A stretch of 64,000 nucleotides of DNA from Gambelia wislizenii (Eukaryota; Chordata; Lepidosauria; Squamata; Crotaphytidae): assembly GCA_030847615.1 (NCBI GenBank), contig JAUMIR010000014.1, forward strand, positions 10,888,501-10,952,500. The letters are read 5' to 3'. A program made the translations under genes and the position numbers. The notes beneath the pieces are model-generated. The model was not told the origin of the DNA. It worked only from the letters and a program-made list of their open reading frames with translations, and did no database searches. This document shows, piece after piece, positions 45,501 to 53,406 of the stretch; position 1 is the stretch's first letter; each line of letters opens with the position of its first letter.

Positions 45501-48500
45501 CCAGCTAGCATAGTCCAAGGAGAGACCCAGTGGGGACACCCCCCCTTCTTTGCGATTCATCCAGGAGCAGATCTCTTGGTCTCACGCTGTGAGATCTCTG
45601 TGGCATCTTTTTCATCCATGGTACATTCCAGATTCGATGGGTTTTTGTCTCGAGTCAAGCAGCAATGGTGAAATTCTCACTCTCTTTTTTTTTTGGCAGG
45701 AGGAAGGCCTGGAGCAGCAGTTGGTGAAGCTGCTCACCGAGCTGTCGGCTGATCAGTACATGCCCCTCTTCGCTCATCATCGGATCTCACTCAAAATGCT
45801 CAGTTCCATGGTTCCTGCTGACTTGGCAAAGGTACAAGACATACAGTTGCCCTTACTCTCTGTGCATGGGCTTTGTGTGTTGGAATGGAGAAATGCAAAG
45901 GTGTGTGTGTAAAACTAAAACAATTTGTGTTGGAGTACCTTCCCTACCAGCAAAGATGAAAGATATTCAGGGAGCTTTCAAAGGTTTGCCAGGTTCCCAG
46001 CTTTACTTGAAACAGCAACTTGTAGATCTGAATTTGCATGGATTTATATTGCCCTCTCCCTGTTCTGGGCTGACATGTTACAATTTTTTGTGACTTTATT
46101 TTAATGTAGGATGAGCTGTCCACCCCAACCTCACCCCGTAGAACTTAGAAGGTGGGATAGACAGTTTCTAAGAAACAAGCAAAGGCTGGGGAACCTTTGA
46201 CCATTCAGGAGTTTTGGACTACATCTTCCACAATCCCTTGCTACCGGCCATGGTGGCTGGAGTTCCTGCCAGTTCAAGTACAAAAAGATCTGAGGGGGGC
46301 AAAGTTTCCTCTCCCCTGTAATAAAGAAAGTAAGCAAAATGGGAAGAATTGCAGGCAAGTCCTGTAGAGCCCTGCTGTTTTGTTTTGTGTCCTCTTACAG
46401 ATAGGAATAACTGAAACCGGCCTGCAGCACTCCATTATCCGGCGGGCCAGGGAGATACAGGCAGTGGCTGAAACTATACCAGGTAACACACGTTTGCAAG
46501 CTTTTTCCCTTGCCACAGGAACCTGCCACCCCTTTTCTCTGCAATCAGTATGATGATAATGATGTGTGTATGTTTATATATACAGGTCGACCATGGTTTC
46601 ACTTGTCCAAAAATATAAGTTCTCTCTAGGCATTTCTAGGTCCTCCAATGTGATTCTATGGTCAATCTCTAGCATTCTTCTCATTGAAAATAATAAGGTT
46701 CCCTATTATCCACACGTGTGTGTGTGTGTGTGTGTGTGTCTTCGAGCGTATCCCCTGTGGATATGGGGGTCAACCTGTATGTATATTCTTTCCCTCCCCA
46801 GAACTGGGATTCAGGGTAGTTATCAAAATTTAAAACAAACCCAGATTTTTTAAAAAAGGAATGTAAAAACAATACAAGAAGTTACAGTTAACATTTAAAG
46901 TAGCTCTAGGACTAAAGCAATTAAAAACATATCTCTTAAAAAGGCAAGATGTAAAAACCATACAGCATGCAATAAAAAGTATTTCGCTTATAAACAGTTC
47001 CCCAAAGCCCATCAGAACAACAGCAAAATCCACATGCCAATGGAAGGGCAACAAGGAGGAAGCTAGACAATCCTGCCTAGCAAAGAAATTCCAGAGCCTG
47101 GGAGCAGCTCTCCATCATATTAGCTAGCAGTGTTTTCCAGCCCTAACTGGAAACAGAAGACCACACTTCATGCAAAGTGTGCCCTCTCACTTTTTTATGC
47201 TAAAGAACATGGATCTCCCTGCATTAGAACATCCTCTTTGTTGGTTCCTATGCAAAAAAACAAAGCCAAAATAGTCACCATTTCTTGAATATAAGAAAGG
47301 ACAGGTTGCTTACTTGTAACCATAGATCTTCGAGTGGTCTTCTGTGAATTTACACAGTTGGGTTTATTCCTGCACTGCGCAGGCGCAGGAATAAACCCAA
47401 CTGTGTGATTCACAGAGACCACGAAGAAGATCTGGCTTATACCAGCCTGGAGCAATTTCATATAGTTCAGTATTGCCTAACCTGATTGGGGGCAGCTTCT
47501 TGGGGGTTCAGATAGGATCCTCCTTCCCCATCACATGTGGAAATGCTCTTGCACCAGAAGGATCTGCCCAAGGACAGGCATGGTCCCTGTTTTCCCTTCT
47601 ACTCCTCTCTCGACTGGCTCTCAGTTTTCCTTCCAATTTGCTTTCAGAACTGTTGAAGCCCACAGAACAGGTGGAGCCTTCTGCTCCTGCACTCAGGGAA
47701 GAACCCCCTAGTGTCGAAGCCCCTTCTGCCCCACCACCAGAAGAGCAGCACTGTGAGTGTGTGGTCTGCATGGAGCAACAGGTAGGCCTCACAGATGGGT
47801 GGAGTGTTAAATACTATCTCCTGATTATTGGGAAGAGGCAATGGCCCTCCCAGGGCGTCAGGGCACTCGGTTAAGAATGACGCGGCATGCTGAAATCTCA
47901 CTGTACACGCAGAGCTTGGAATGTTGCCTTCTGTATCTAGCAATAGCATTTATATTTCTATACCACTTACCAGTGCAAAGTGTTCCCTAAGTGGTTTACA
48001 GTGTGTTAGCTAATTGTCCCCAACAAGCTGGGTACTCATTTTGCTGACGGACGGAAGGCTGAGTCAACCTTGGAGCCCTGTAGGATCAATCTCACAATGT
48101 TGTGGCTGCAGTACCAGCATTTAACCACTCTGCCACCAGGGCTCTTTATCTACCAGTCCCAGAACCCCTGACCTAGTACAACACGACATTAAAAAACATT
48201 TCCCCCCCCAAACTCTTTACCAAGGGTGGGCAACTATGGAACACTAGGGGCGCATTAGCCCTCCAGGAGATCTTGGAGAACCGCACTCCCCACTACACCT
48301 GCTTCTGCAAAATAAATAAATAGATAACAAATCTTGGGCATGTTTTTGGGCAACTTAAATTATTATTTTTTTGCAAAATTTCATTTTGACCCCTGGTGGT
48401 TCAGGGAGACTCCGGAGCATTTTGGAGCAAAGAAGAGGGTTTTAATTTTTTTTAAAAAAAACAACTCTTGGTGGCTGTCAGAATATGATTAATTTATACC

Positions 48501-48918
48501 CGACAACTAAAAAAGGTAGGAAGTTCTAGTAGAATATATGTTATGTGTAGTTTTTGGAAAGTAGAAATGTATGCTTATGTAATGTCTTATGGTTAATTTT
48601 AGTATTTGTATGCTATTTTGTTAAATCCAGGGCTATTTCCAAGCCCTACCTGGAGAGGCTGGGGATTGAATTTGGGACTACAGCCCTTCTCTTTCTGTTT
48701 CATGATTGAAGGCCACATGAGGTTGTGGGGAGGCGCCTTCAGCTACAAATGACCCCAGTTGCACACAACTTCCGTCCCTCTCTCTTTCATAGGCCCAAGT
48801 GGTGTTCCTGAACTGTGGCCATGTCTGCTGTTGCCAAACCTGCTCCGACGCTCTGAACACCTGCCCGCTGTGCCGCAAGGACATTGTACACCGGATCCGC
48901 CTCTTCCACAGTGGCTAG
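15692..48918 (+). CDS. LRSAM1: LRSAM1 E3 ubiquitin ligase (LRR, coiled coil, SAM, RING), complete
   Basis: Coding exons: 15692-15763, 16618-16674, 17327-17371, 18621-18698, 19962-20030, 21394-21478, 21576-21697, 22772-22862, 24132-24262, 26154-26183, 28316-28438, 31109-31248, 32458-32502, 35008-35078, 35839-35938, 38285-38372, 39667-39741, 40625-40705, 42934-43029, 45398-45496, 45700-45831, 46401-46482, 47648-47781, 48793-48918. All borders are AG/GT and all phases agree. The total is 2172 bases, 723 codons plus stop, the same length as human LRSAM1. Order: LRRs (about 30-205), long coiled coil (about 250-560), SAM (about 567-632), PSAP motifs (648-651, 663-666), C3HC4 RING (675-709). LRSAM1 ubiquitinates TSG101, which controls ESCRT-dependent sorting and viral budding, and marks intracellular bacteria for autophagy. 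Mutations near the RING cause Charcot-Marie-Tooth disease 2P. The first ATG of the coding exon has A at -3. No frameshift or premature stop was found. Confidence 0.97.
15928..16062 (-). mobile_element. CR1 LINE 3' tail
   Basis: CATAGAATCATAGAATCATAG terminal repeats, GGAAGAGACCACGAGGGCC and TGTTTAAAGACCTCC. It ends abruptly against the DIRS-like fragment. Confidence 0.88.
16063..16410 (-). mobile_element. DIRS-like retrotransposon fragment (tyrosine-recombinase region)
   Basis: Minus-strand translation gives [19 protein letters not shown] and then [11 protein letters not shown], a hallmark stretch at the start of the DIRS tyrosine recombinase. A frame change near 16160 leads into [18 protein letters not shown] in the next frame, so the copy is broken. 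It lies in the LRSAM1 intron between coding exons 1 and 2, joined to a CR1 tail. Confidence 0.72.
17868..18095. mobile_element. Non-autonomous DNA transposon, 'GTTTCACTTA' family
   Basis: ACAGGTCCTCCCTGTACCCA at the left, TGTGGTTTCACTTATACG and AGGAATGTATCCCCTGTGG at the right, ending in GACAACCTGTA. Confidence 0.65.
19155..19425. mobile_element. Non-autonomous DNA transposon, 'GTTTCACTTA' family
   Basis: GGTCGACCCCCATATCCATG at the left and ATACGGGGGTTGACCTG at the right form inverted ends. The interior has three short copies of CCTTCAATATTCTATG, a small internal tandem expansion at about 19241-19300. Confidence 0.75.
21990..22640. mobile_element. Interrupted relative of the 5856-6083 inverted-repeat element
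   Basis: CCAAATTTCCAGCATTGCAG near 22020 and AATGTCTCATTTTCTGCA ... GGACAGAAGGAAAATTTCAC near 22565-22620 match the two halves of 5856-6083. About 400 bases of unrelated sequence (about 22150-22530, with CTGGACT-type repeats) separates them. Confidence 0.5.
23278..23470 (-). mobile_element. Penelope-like element 3' fragment
   Basis: Minus strand reads [15 protein letters not shown] ... [12 protein letters not shown], the same 3' block as at 14525-14650 (TTCTGGGCTGTGAGGC, TGACATTTCGCCTGCATCTG on the plus strand). Confidence 0.6.
23620..23920. repeat. Dispersed G/C-rich element, same family as 3770
   Basis: Shares CCTGTTTGTTCCCTACAGGG-like and TCTCCTGAGGGCTAACGCA blocks with 3770-4150 and, in reverse, with 48225-48480. 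Confidence 0.5.
24132..43029 (+). CDS. LRSAM1: LRSAM1 coding exons 9-19: linker and long coiled coil
   Basis: Residues 207-533. After a short variable linker ([18 protein letters not shown]), the translation becomes rich in E, K, Q, R and L with heptad spacing: [58 protein letters not shown], and then the strongly conserved [16 protein letters not shown] and [20 protein letters not shown]. Exon 10 is only 30 bases. The linker is the part that differs most from mammalian LRSAM1. Confidence 0.92.
24645..25262 (+). mobile_element. CR1 LINE, longest coding remnant in the window
   Basis: An open frame reaches back to 24614 and runs 195 codons to the normal CR1 stop at 25201. It has the RT-distal motifs ([50 protein letters not shown]). 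A 3' UTR follows (GGTGGACTGGATGGCCC) and the CTATGATTCTATGA end. It sits in LRSAM1 intron 9, in the same orientation. The 5' two-thirds of the element is missing, as is usual for CR1. Confidence 0.92.
25278..25500 (+). mobile_element. Second CR1 3' end, in tandem with the preceding one
   Basis: GGATTCCACTTAAACTTTAG ... GGTTGGACTGGATGGCCC ... CTATGATTCTATC. Diverged by many substitutions from the neighbouring copy. Confidence 0.88.
26184..27225. other. LRSAM1 intron 10, left part: no recognisable feature
   Basis: A/T-rich sequence after the 30-base exon 10. Short open frames are present on the plus strand, but none has a recognisable motif and they are not bounded by coding-like splice sites. 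I see nothing identifiable. Confidence 0.5.
27228..27420 (+). mobile_element. SINE, ACA-tail tRNA-derived family
   Basis: B-box AAGGTTCAAATCCCCGC, AAAACCCACTGGA, GAAAGTCACACACTCTCAGC and GGTCATTGTAAGTTGGAAAT ending GGCACACAACAACAACAACA. Confidence 0.85.
27480..27516. repeat. (TATC)n microsatellite
   Basis: About eight TATC units flanking the left end of the inverted-repeat element at 27520. A short GATA run flanks the right end. Confidence 0.92.
27520..28125. mobile_element. Inverted-repeat DNA element ending in CCAATCAGCACACTGG
   Basis: Left end CTTGGGTATGTTTTCATTCC and then CAGTGTGCTGATTGGCT pair with the right end AGCCAATCAGCACACTGG ... AACATACCCAAG in inverted orientation. The flanks are also inverted (TATC units left, GATA units right at 28128-28145). 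The middle is C/T-rich with three ACCACCCACATGCAA-like repeats and no long open frame. A truncated copy lies at 12293. Confidence 0.8.
29071..29314. mobile_element. Tigger-like MITE, complete
   Basis: TACAGTTGTCCCTCCATATC at the left, GAAGGGACAACTGTA at the right. An internal GTGTGTGTGTATGTA insertion near 29260 is specific to this copy. Confidence 0.88.
30370..30424 (-). mobile_element. CR1 LINE 3' tail remnant
   Basis: CATAGAACTGGAAGAGACC, GGGCCATCCAGTCCAACCCC. Confidence 0.75.
30658..30877. mobile_element. Tigger-like MITE, complete
   Basis: TACAGTTGTCCCTTCATATT at the left, CAGAGGGACAACTGTA at the right, interior as in the 12058 and 38567 copies. Confidence 0.88.
33000..33800 (-). other. 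Unclassified stretch, possible solo LTR
   Basis: Not matched to any other repeat in the window. On the minus strand it has AATAAATATTACATGCATAG near 33125-33105 and its low-coordinate edge reads GGTCATAACA, which could be an LTR ending in CA. No coding motif in the open frames here. Weak call. Confidence 0.2.
34092..34765 (+). mobile_element. CR1 LINE 3' part with an insertion
   Basis: 34092-34385 has the ORF2 end (TTGGAGAAGAGGAGACTGAG, ATTTGAAGGGATGTCATA) and 34695-34765 has the 3' tail (GGTTGGACTCGATGGCCC). Between them lies G-rich sequence and a partial Tigger-like MITE (about 34605-34695, GAGCATCCACATTTTTTGG). Confidence 0.75.
36304..36690. mobile_element. hAT-like non-autonomous element
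   Basis: Left CAGTGGTTCAACCTGTGATC and right GGTTAAGGACCCATTG are imperfect inverted ends of the CAGTGGTTCTCAACC type common in hAT elements. A (ATT)n run at about 36532-36562 lies inside. Confidence 0.6.
36532..36562. repeat. (ATT)n microsatellite
   Basis: About nine ATT units followed by ACT units. Confidence 0.9.
36893..36962. repeat. Direct repeat of about 34 bases, two copies
   Basis: TTAACAAACCCAGAGAAATG at 36894 recurs as TTAACAAACCCAGAGAAATA at 36929, each followed by an AATNCAATTAA tail. Confidence 0.8.
37830..38037 (+). mobile_element. CR1 LINE 3' end
   Basis: AGGAGGAACTTTTTGACAGT, CTGTTCGGCAGTGGAACA, GGTTGGACTGGATGGCCC and CAATTCTATGATTCTA. Very close to the 6658 copy, so probably of the same young subfamily. 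Confidence 0.9.
38567..38797. mobile_element. Tigger-like MITE, complete
   Basis: TATAGTTGTCCCTTCACATT at the left, GTGGAGGGACAACTGTA at the right. Confidence 0.88.
38810..39045 (-). mobile_element. Sauria-type SINE
   Basis: (ATTT)n tail, TACCCCGCTCTTCAGCCAC, GCTATCAGAGCGGCTTACAA, GCTGGGTACTCAATTTACTG and a B-box remnant at about 39025. Very similar to 8157-8432. Confidence 0.85.
39090..39570 (-). mobile_element. L2-like LINE 3' part
   Basis: Minus-strand frame at 39313-39567 reads [20 protein letters not shown], the conserved C-terminal block of L2-clade ORF2 proteins, followed by a 3' UTR with CCCACCTTTCTTCC and an ATTT tail. Confidence 0.7.
41840..42240. repeat. Dispersed G/C-rich element, same family as 3770
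   Basis: AGCAGGGGTGAGGAAGGTGC, TGGTCCCTTTGGGTCATTTC and GTTGCCACCCCTGCCCTG; ordered similarity to 3770-4150. Confidence 0.45.
42278..42498 (+). mobile_element. CR1 LINE 3' end
   Basis: GAGATTCTACCTAAACATTAG ... GGTTGGACTGGATGGCCC ... TCTATGATTCTATGATTCTA. Located between LRSAM1 coding exons 18 and 19. Confidence 0.88.
43190..43780 (-). mobile_element. RTE/BovB-like LINE, 3' coding part
   Basis: Minus strand reads [18 protein letters not shown] and [17 protein letters not shown], the end of an RTE ORF2; further coding remnant runs up to about 43780. Begins 160 bases after LRSAM1 coding exon 19, in antisense. Confidence 0.8.
45398..46482 (+). CDS. LRSAM1: LRSAM1 coding exons 20-22: end of coiled coil and SAM domain
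   Basis: Residues 534-637. Exon 20 carries the near-invariant [19 protein letters not shown]. Exons 21-22 encode the sterile alpha motif: [40 protein letters not shown] and [14 protein letters not shown], with helix spacing typical of SAM domains. Exon 21 follows a poly-T tract and ends at 45831; exon 22 starts at 46401. Confidence 0.94.
46583..46780. mobile_element. Non-autonomous DNA transposon, 'GTTTCACTTA' family
   Basis: CAGGTCGACCATGGTTTCAC at the left and GGATATGGGGGTCAACCTG at the right. A (GT)n run at 46716-46739 has expanded inside it. Confidence 0.78.
47060..47230 (-). mobile_element. L2-like LINE remnant
   Basis: CCAGAGCCTGGGAGCAGC and a GTGCCCTCTCACTTTTT block resemble 39400-39470 and 18365-18420 (CCAGAGCCTGGGAGCAGCAA). 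Confidence 0.4.
47318..47440. mobile_element. Fold-back DNA element with arms of about 50 bp
   Basis: GATCTTCGAGTGGTCTTCTG, TTTACACAGTTGGGTTTATT and CCTGC at the left pair with GCAGGAATAAACCCAACTGT and GATTCACAGAGACCACGAAG at the right, around a short CGCAGGC-type centre near 47380. Only a few mismatches across the whole stem. The left outside (TTGCTTACTTGTAACC) matches no other copy in this window. Lies between LRSAM1 coding exons 22 and 23. Confidence 0.82.
47648..48918 (+). CDS. LRSAM1: LRSAM1 coding exons 23-24: tandem PSAP motifs and RING finger
   Basis: Residues 638-723. Two TSG101-binding tetrapeptides are visible, PSAP at 648-651 and PSAP at 663-666. Human has PTAP and PSAP at the corresponding places. 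The RING is C675-x2-C678 ... C690-x-H692-x3-C696-x2-C699 ... C706-x2-C709, split by an intron after residue 682. All eight zinc ligands are present. The protein ends RIRLFHSG. Confidence 0.95.
47938..48152 (-). mobile_element. Sauria-type SINE, older copy
   Basis: ATTTATATTTCTATACCACTT, AAGTGGTTTACAGTG, GCTGGGTACTCATTTTGCTG, CTGAGTCAACCTTGGAGCCC and TTTAACCACTCTGCCACCAG. It differs in its tail from the 38810 copy. Confidence 0.82.
48225..48480. repeat. Dispersed G/C-rich element, same family as 3770 (reverse)
   Basis: AAGGGTGGGCAACTATGGAA and GCATTAGCCCTCCAGGAGAT, the reverse arrangement of blocks at 23770-23840. Confidence 0.5.
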
Positions 48919-51300
48919 TTGCAGGCAGGCTGGCTGGGACGGCCTTTGGCATTGCACGCTCCCCCAGTGATGGGTGGGGGAACAGTGGTTCCCAGGATGG
49001 GTTGTGTGGTGGGACGGCATGCCTGGAATTTGCACTACCTCCTTGCTCTTCATATGCCTACTGCTTGTCGTCATTGTCCTCGTCATGTGCTCACTCAGCA
49101 TGGCTGCCATTCCTCTTCATTTCCTTCAGCAGCTAGCTGGAGCCTGCTGGTCAGCCCCATAGCCATGTGTGGAGATGTCCTGTTTGGGCAGAGGGTGCAT
49201 GCAGAAGGATGCTTAACCTGGCTGAAAAGGCTTCCAGTTTCTTAAAGCCATCTCAACTCTCATGGAAACCTCCAAGAGCTGTTCTTTAGCCAGCAGCTGA
49301 ATGGGGTGACATGAATATTTATAAATGTCCCTGCAGGTAAATCCAGCCTACCTGTGAACCTCAAAGGAGGCAGGGTCCCTTCAATCTGTCCTCCAAAGAG
49401 AAATCTGTGCAGTGGGAGGCTTTCGGTTATCACTGGCTGCAGCCACCGGGACACAGAAGGACGTGTTTGTCCTTCGTTCTGGGAAAGTGTGGTTGCTGGC
49501 CCTGGGCCATGAACTAGTAGCGATCAAGACTGTGGCCATCACTTTTGCTTGAAAACACACCATGCTGATGGTGGAGGCTGGTGGGCATAGGTCAATGCCT
49601 CTGGAGGCACTGCCGATGTAAAGATGGGGCCAGGGCATTTTCACCCCTGTTTACTAGGCCATATTAGCAGTATCAACTTGTATCTCTCTCACTGAGGGTT
49701 TTTTGGACTCAATGGCCTGTGGGACCCTTTCCATTTCTATGATTCTACCTCCCCCTCCTTTTCCATTAGAGGAGGAGCTACTAGATCAGTTGGACTGCCG
49801 TTCCCGGCCACCCCGCTCCTGGCTGAAGGTTTAGGACCAGAGCTGTTTGCCCTGCTTGCCCCCACCCCACCCAGCTCCTTCCTCCTCCTTTTCCAAGAAC
49901 TTGTTGACAACTAGGCAGATACCTAAGGTGGGCTCAGCAAGTAAAATACACAGGGCGGGGATGGCAAGTATGAGCCCTGGTTGGGCGAAGGCTGTTCTGC
50001 CAGCTGCCCTCATGTTTTGCTGCTCTGCCTAGTGGTGTGTGGCTAACAGTGCCCCTTGGTTAATTAGTCAGTAATTGGCTTCTCAGGGTGCCAACACGTC
50101 TCACAGGAGGAGCAAGAGGAACATAGGCTACCCCTTAACCCTGGCAGATTTCCTGTCAGGAAAAAAAGGACACGGTAAAACAAAACATGGCTCCGACATG
50201 GCCTCTCCCCTCTCTGTCCCCCACCTCCAGAAACCCACCGCTGGCTTTTTTTCCTAGCTGCTCATCCTCAGTCTGAGTTCTGGATCAACAGAGAGGCCAA
50301 AATGAAGAGGGACAAAAGAGGGGGATAATGGAGCACATTTGAATCAATCTGACTCTGTGGTGTGTCCATTCTTCAGCCCAAAAGGTGTTACTTTGTGCTG
50401 CTTCTAGAAGCTTCTGGACTGTACCAACAGCAAACCTCAGTACCTAGGAGTGTACTACTGTTACACTCCCACAGCCTGGGTTGGGCAGCTCTGGAAGAAC
50501 CCCATAGGGAATGGAGTGGGCACCTTCTAAAAGCCTCTGAGCCCAGCTATGCCACAACTAAGCTGTTACCTGTGGTGTGGGGAGGCAGTAGGCTCTCCTA
50601 GAGAGGTTTCTCATCCCAATCCTTCCCCTAAATCTGTTTTGACCACCACCTCCCCCTCAAAGGTGTGGGGTAGCCATTTAGCATTTTCAAGTGATTGCAA
50701 GTGCCAAAACCATGCATGGCCTCTCTCTCAGCCCACAAATAACTAAGCTGATTCTTGCCTTACCAGCCACTGGGATTTGGCTTCAGAATCTCTACTCCCA
50801 AACGCAGAGCTAACAAGTGTCCTGGATTCAAATCCTTGTGGCTGAAATGCTTTCACTGGAACTGTGGCTTTCTCTCATCATGCATGTTGTGACTTCATGG
50901 AATCCATGTACTCCCCAAGATCACATTTATTTTTCAGACATGAAAAACTTGGAAACTTTCTTTCCCAGAAAACCTTGGGAACTGTCATTTTTAGGCTGGT
51001 GCTGAGAATTCTAATCAGTCTTCCCCCTACTCCCAAAAACTATATGCCCAATGTGTCTAGGTGAGAGAAAAGGAGCCATGATAAGCCAGATCCAGGCCTT
51101 TACTCCTCATCCTGTTCTCAGCAGAGAAGATCACTCAAATTATCTCCATTCCTGTTGGCTGTGGCAGCAGCAGATTAGCTGGGGGCAGTGACCTTGCCTT
51201 CACATATCCTGCATGAATATCTGTTTCCCATCGTTCGGTCTCTCTTTAATTGTGATCTGTCTCCTGTATCCAGCAGAGAAATAAAGTTGTGAAGCTTAAT
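48919..51300 (+). other. LRSAM1: LRSAM1 3' untranslated region (probable extent)
   Basis: No other gene is recognisable between the LRSAM1 stop (48916-48918) and a consensus AATAAA at 51280-51285, which is followed by T-rich sequence suitable for cleavage. The stretch holds a short CR1 tail (about 49695-49747) and is otherwise low in recognisable repeats, as expected for a transcribed UTR. The end is inferred. Confidence 0.5.
51280..51285 (+). terminator. LRSAM1: AATAAA polyadenylation signal candidate for LRSAM1
   Basis: AATAAA followed within 30 bases by a T-rich tract (TATATTTTTTTC). It is the first good signal on the plus strand after the stop codon that I noticed. Confidence 0.5.
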
Positions 51301-51649
51301 TATATTTTTTTCTTCATGTTCCTTCCAGTCAGACAAATAATTGGCAACCAGTCTTCCATATGAGGGGTATAGGGAATCCACATTGGGTTTTATTCCAGTG
51401 GAGCACTGGGCTAGGGCAGGGCAAAAGCCACCACAGAGGCAAGTAACAGAAAGATTTCAACAGTATTAGCTGGGGGTGGATGTGAGATTCAGCAAACAGT
51501 CTTTTGTACAATAACAGGTGTTGCAACCCTCTCAAAAACTCCAGAAATCCTAAATCCAGGATTGAATGGCTTTAATGGCTCACTCTTTTATGGCTCACTA
51601 AAATGTCACAGTTATGGTAGCTTTCAAGTTCTCCAAAATTAGTCTTCAG

Positions 51650-51860
51650 CATTGTTGTTATGTGCCTTCAAGTTGGCTGACTTAGAGCAATGCTATCCTA
51701 GGGTTTTCTTGGCAAGGTTTCTTCAGAGGTGGTTTGCCCTTGTCTTTCTTAGGTCAAGAGAGTGTGACTTGCCCAAAGTCACCCAGTGGGTTTCCACGAC
51801 TGAGCCGGGATTTAAAACCCTACTGTCCCTGAGTCCTAGCCCAACATTCACTACATGACA
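51650..51860 (-). mobile_element. SINE, ACA-tail tRNA-derived family
   Basis: GTTGTTATGTGCCTTCAAGT at the reverse-strand tail, TCTTGGCAAGGTTTCTTCAG, CCCAGTGGGTTTCCACG and a head ending AACATTCACTACATGACA. Confidence 0.82.
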
Positions 51861-51869
51861 GTGGGCTTT

Positions 51870-52085
51870 CCTCTGTCAGTTGACTCTGGCTTTGGACAAC
51901 CCTATCCTATCCTAGGGTCTTCTTGACAAGATTTATTTGGATGAGTTTTGCCACCATTGCCTTCCTCGAAGGATGAGAGCATGTGACTTGCTGAAGGTCA
52001 CCCATTTGGGTTACTGTGGCTAAGCAGGGATTTGAACCCTGCTTTCCCAGAGTCCTACTCCACCACTCAGACTTCTACATTGTCT
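51870..52085 (-). mobile_element. SINE, ACA-tail tRNA-derived family, second tandem copy
   Basis: Same order: GTTGACTCTGGCTTTGGACA, TCTTCTTGACAAGATTTATT, AGGTCACCCATTTGGGTTAC and GGGATTTGAACCCTGC. Directly adjoins the preceding copy in the same orientation. Confidence 0.78.
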
Positions 52086-52264
52086 CTCAATCATCAGGAT
52101 AGTTGGTACAAAGTTGCAGGAAGGAGTTAAAAAGTCCCTAAATATGGACAGGTGGCCACTGTGACATCTAAGTAAGCAGACTGACTTGCAAGATGGACAA
52201 GTGTAAATTTCAGGGGCGGAGAAATGTTGAATGGATCCATTCACGGTTGCTCTCCTTTCTGCAG

Positions 52265-52750
52265 ACAAAAGCTTGGCTGTAACTCTTGACTAAAGTTAGG
52301 ATGGTCCATGCCATCATATTCTCCTTTTCTATGTATGGTTGTGAAAGCTGAACAGTGAAAAAACTGATAGGAAGAAAATCCGCTCAATTGAGGTGTAGTG
52401 CTGGAGAAGAGTTCTGCAGATACTGTGGACCGCTAAAAAGACAAATCAATGGGTCCTAGAGCAAATCAAGTCTGAGCCCTCCCTAGAAGCCAAGATGACT
52501 AAACAGAGACTTGTACTTTCGCCATATCCTGTGAAGACATGACTCACTAGAAAATTCTTAGTAAGGTAGAAGGCAGCAGGAAAAGAGGAAGACCGCATTC
52601 CAGATGGATAGACTCAATCAAGGAAACCATGGCCCTGAGTCTGCAAGACCTGAGCATGGCTGTTGATGACAGGGAGATTTGAAGGTCTCTCATTCATGGG
52701 GTTGCCATAAATTGAAGTCAACTTGAAGGCAGTTAACAACAACAACCCCC
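52265..52750 (+). mobile_element. RTE/BovB-like LINE, 3' coding part
   Basis: TATGGTTGTGAAAGCTGAAC (YGCES-like with a stop), AAAGACAAATCAATGGGTC, GGAAAAGAGGAAGACCGC and GACTCAATCAAGGAAACCA: the same ORF2 end as at 60490 with frameshifts and stops, ending AACAACAACAA. Confidence 0.8.
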
Positions 52751-53400
52751 CCCCCCGCCCAGAGCTGATCATTGCTATAGTTCTTTCACACACGCTCCTG
52801 AAACAGCTTAGGGCAGATGGATAGAGTAACAGCAGAGGATGCCTCATTCACACCTGATGCTGGACCATAGTCCACTAATTCCTAGCACCCATCCTGGCCC
52901 TGTGGAAAGCATGACACAAATAAAACATACAGCCTCCTGTTAACAAGTAATCAATTAAGGATTAAAGTTCAGCTTTTGTGAGACTCTGGGGAGGAGACCC
53001 ACCCTTATCTGCCAGCCAGCGGCCTATAATTAACACACCACAGCACAGCTCCTGCTATTTAATCTTGGCTGGGAGACCTCAGAAACCACTTCCAGTCAAA
53101 GACTTGGTGTGTTTTTTTGGCCCTGGAACCATTCCGATCAGGAGAGTATCTCAGAGTGGCATTTTCCTTTATGAAAAGAGACAGAGTTCGGCAAATAGGT
53201 CTTTGCGTTGTGGCTGGAATGTTGACAGTTTAGGAAGAGAGGGAAAGTCAAGGCCAGTCGCAGCAGATATGAAAATGGCTGTATCATTCTAGCTCCAAAA
53301 AAGGAAAACCCTCTCCTGTTTGGCTTGCCAGAGAAGTCAAAAGTCCTGAAGTCCTCAGCATACCTTTTCATTCACCCCCAATCTCCTTTTCTCCTCACGA
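52280..53400. other. Intergenic stretch before the RNF183-like gene
   Basis: Apart from the RTE fragment (to 52750) I see no repeat or gene up to 53406. The promoter of the RNF183-like gene should lie here, but I recognise no clear core element. Confidence 0.4.
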
Positions 53401-53406
53401 GAAAAC

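Noticed and set aside
48759..49245. Several frames overlapping the last LRSAM1 exon on both strands
   Set aside because: Shadows of the GC-rich RING exon and its 3' UTR.
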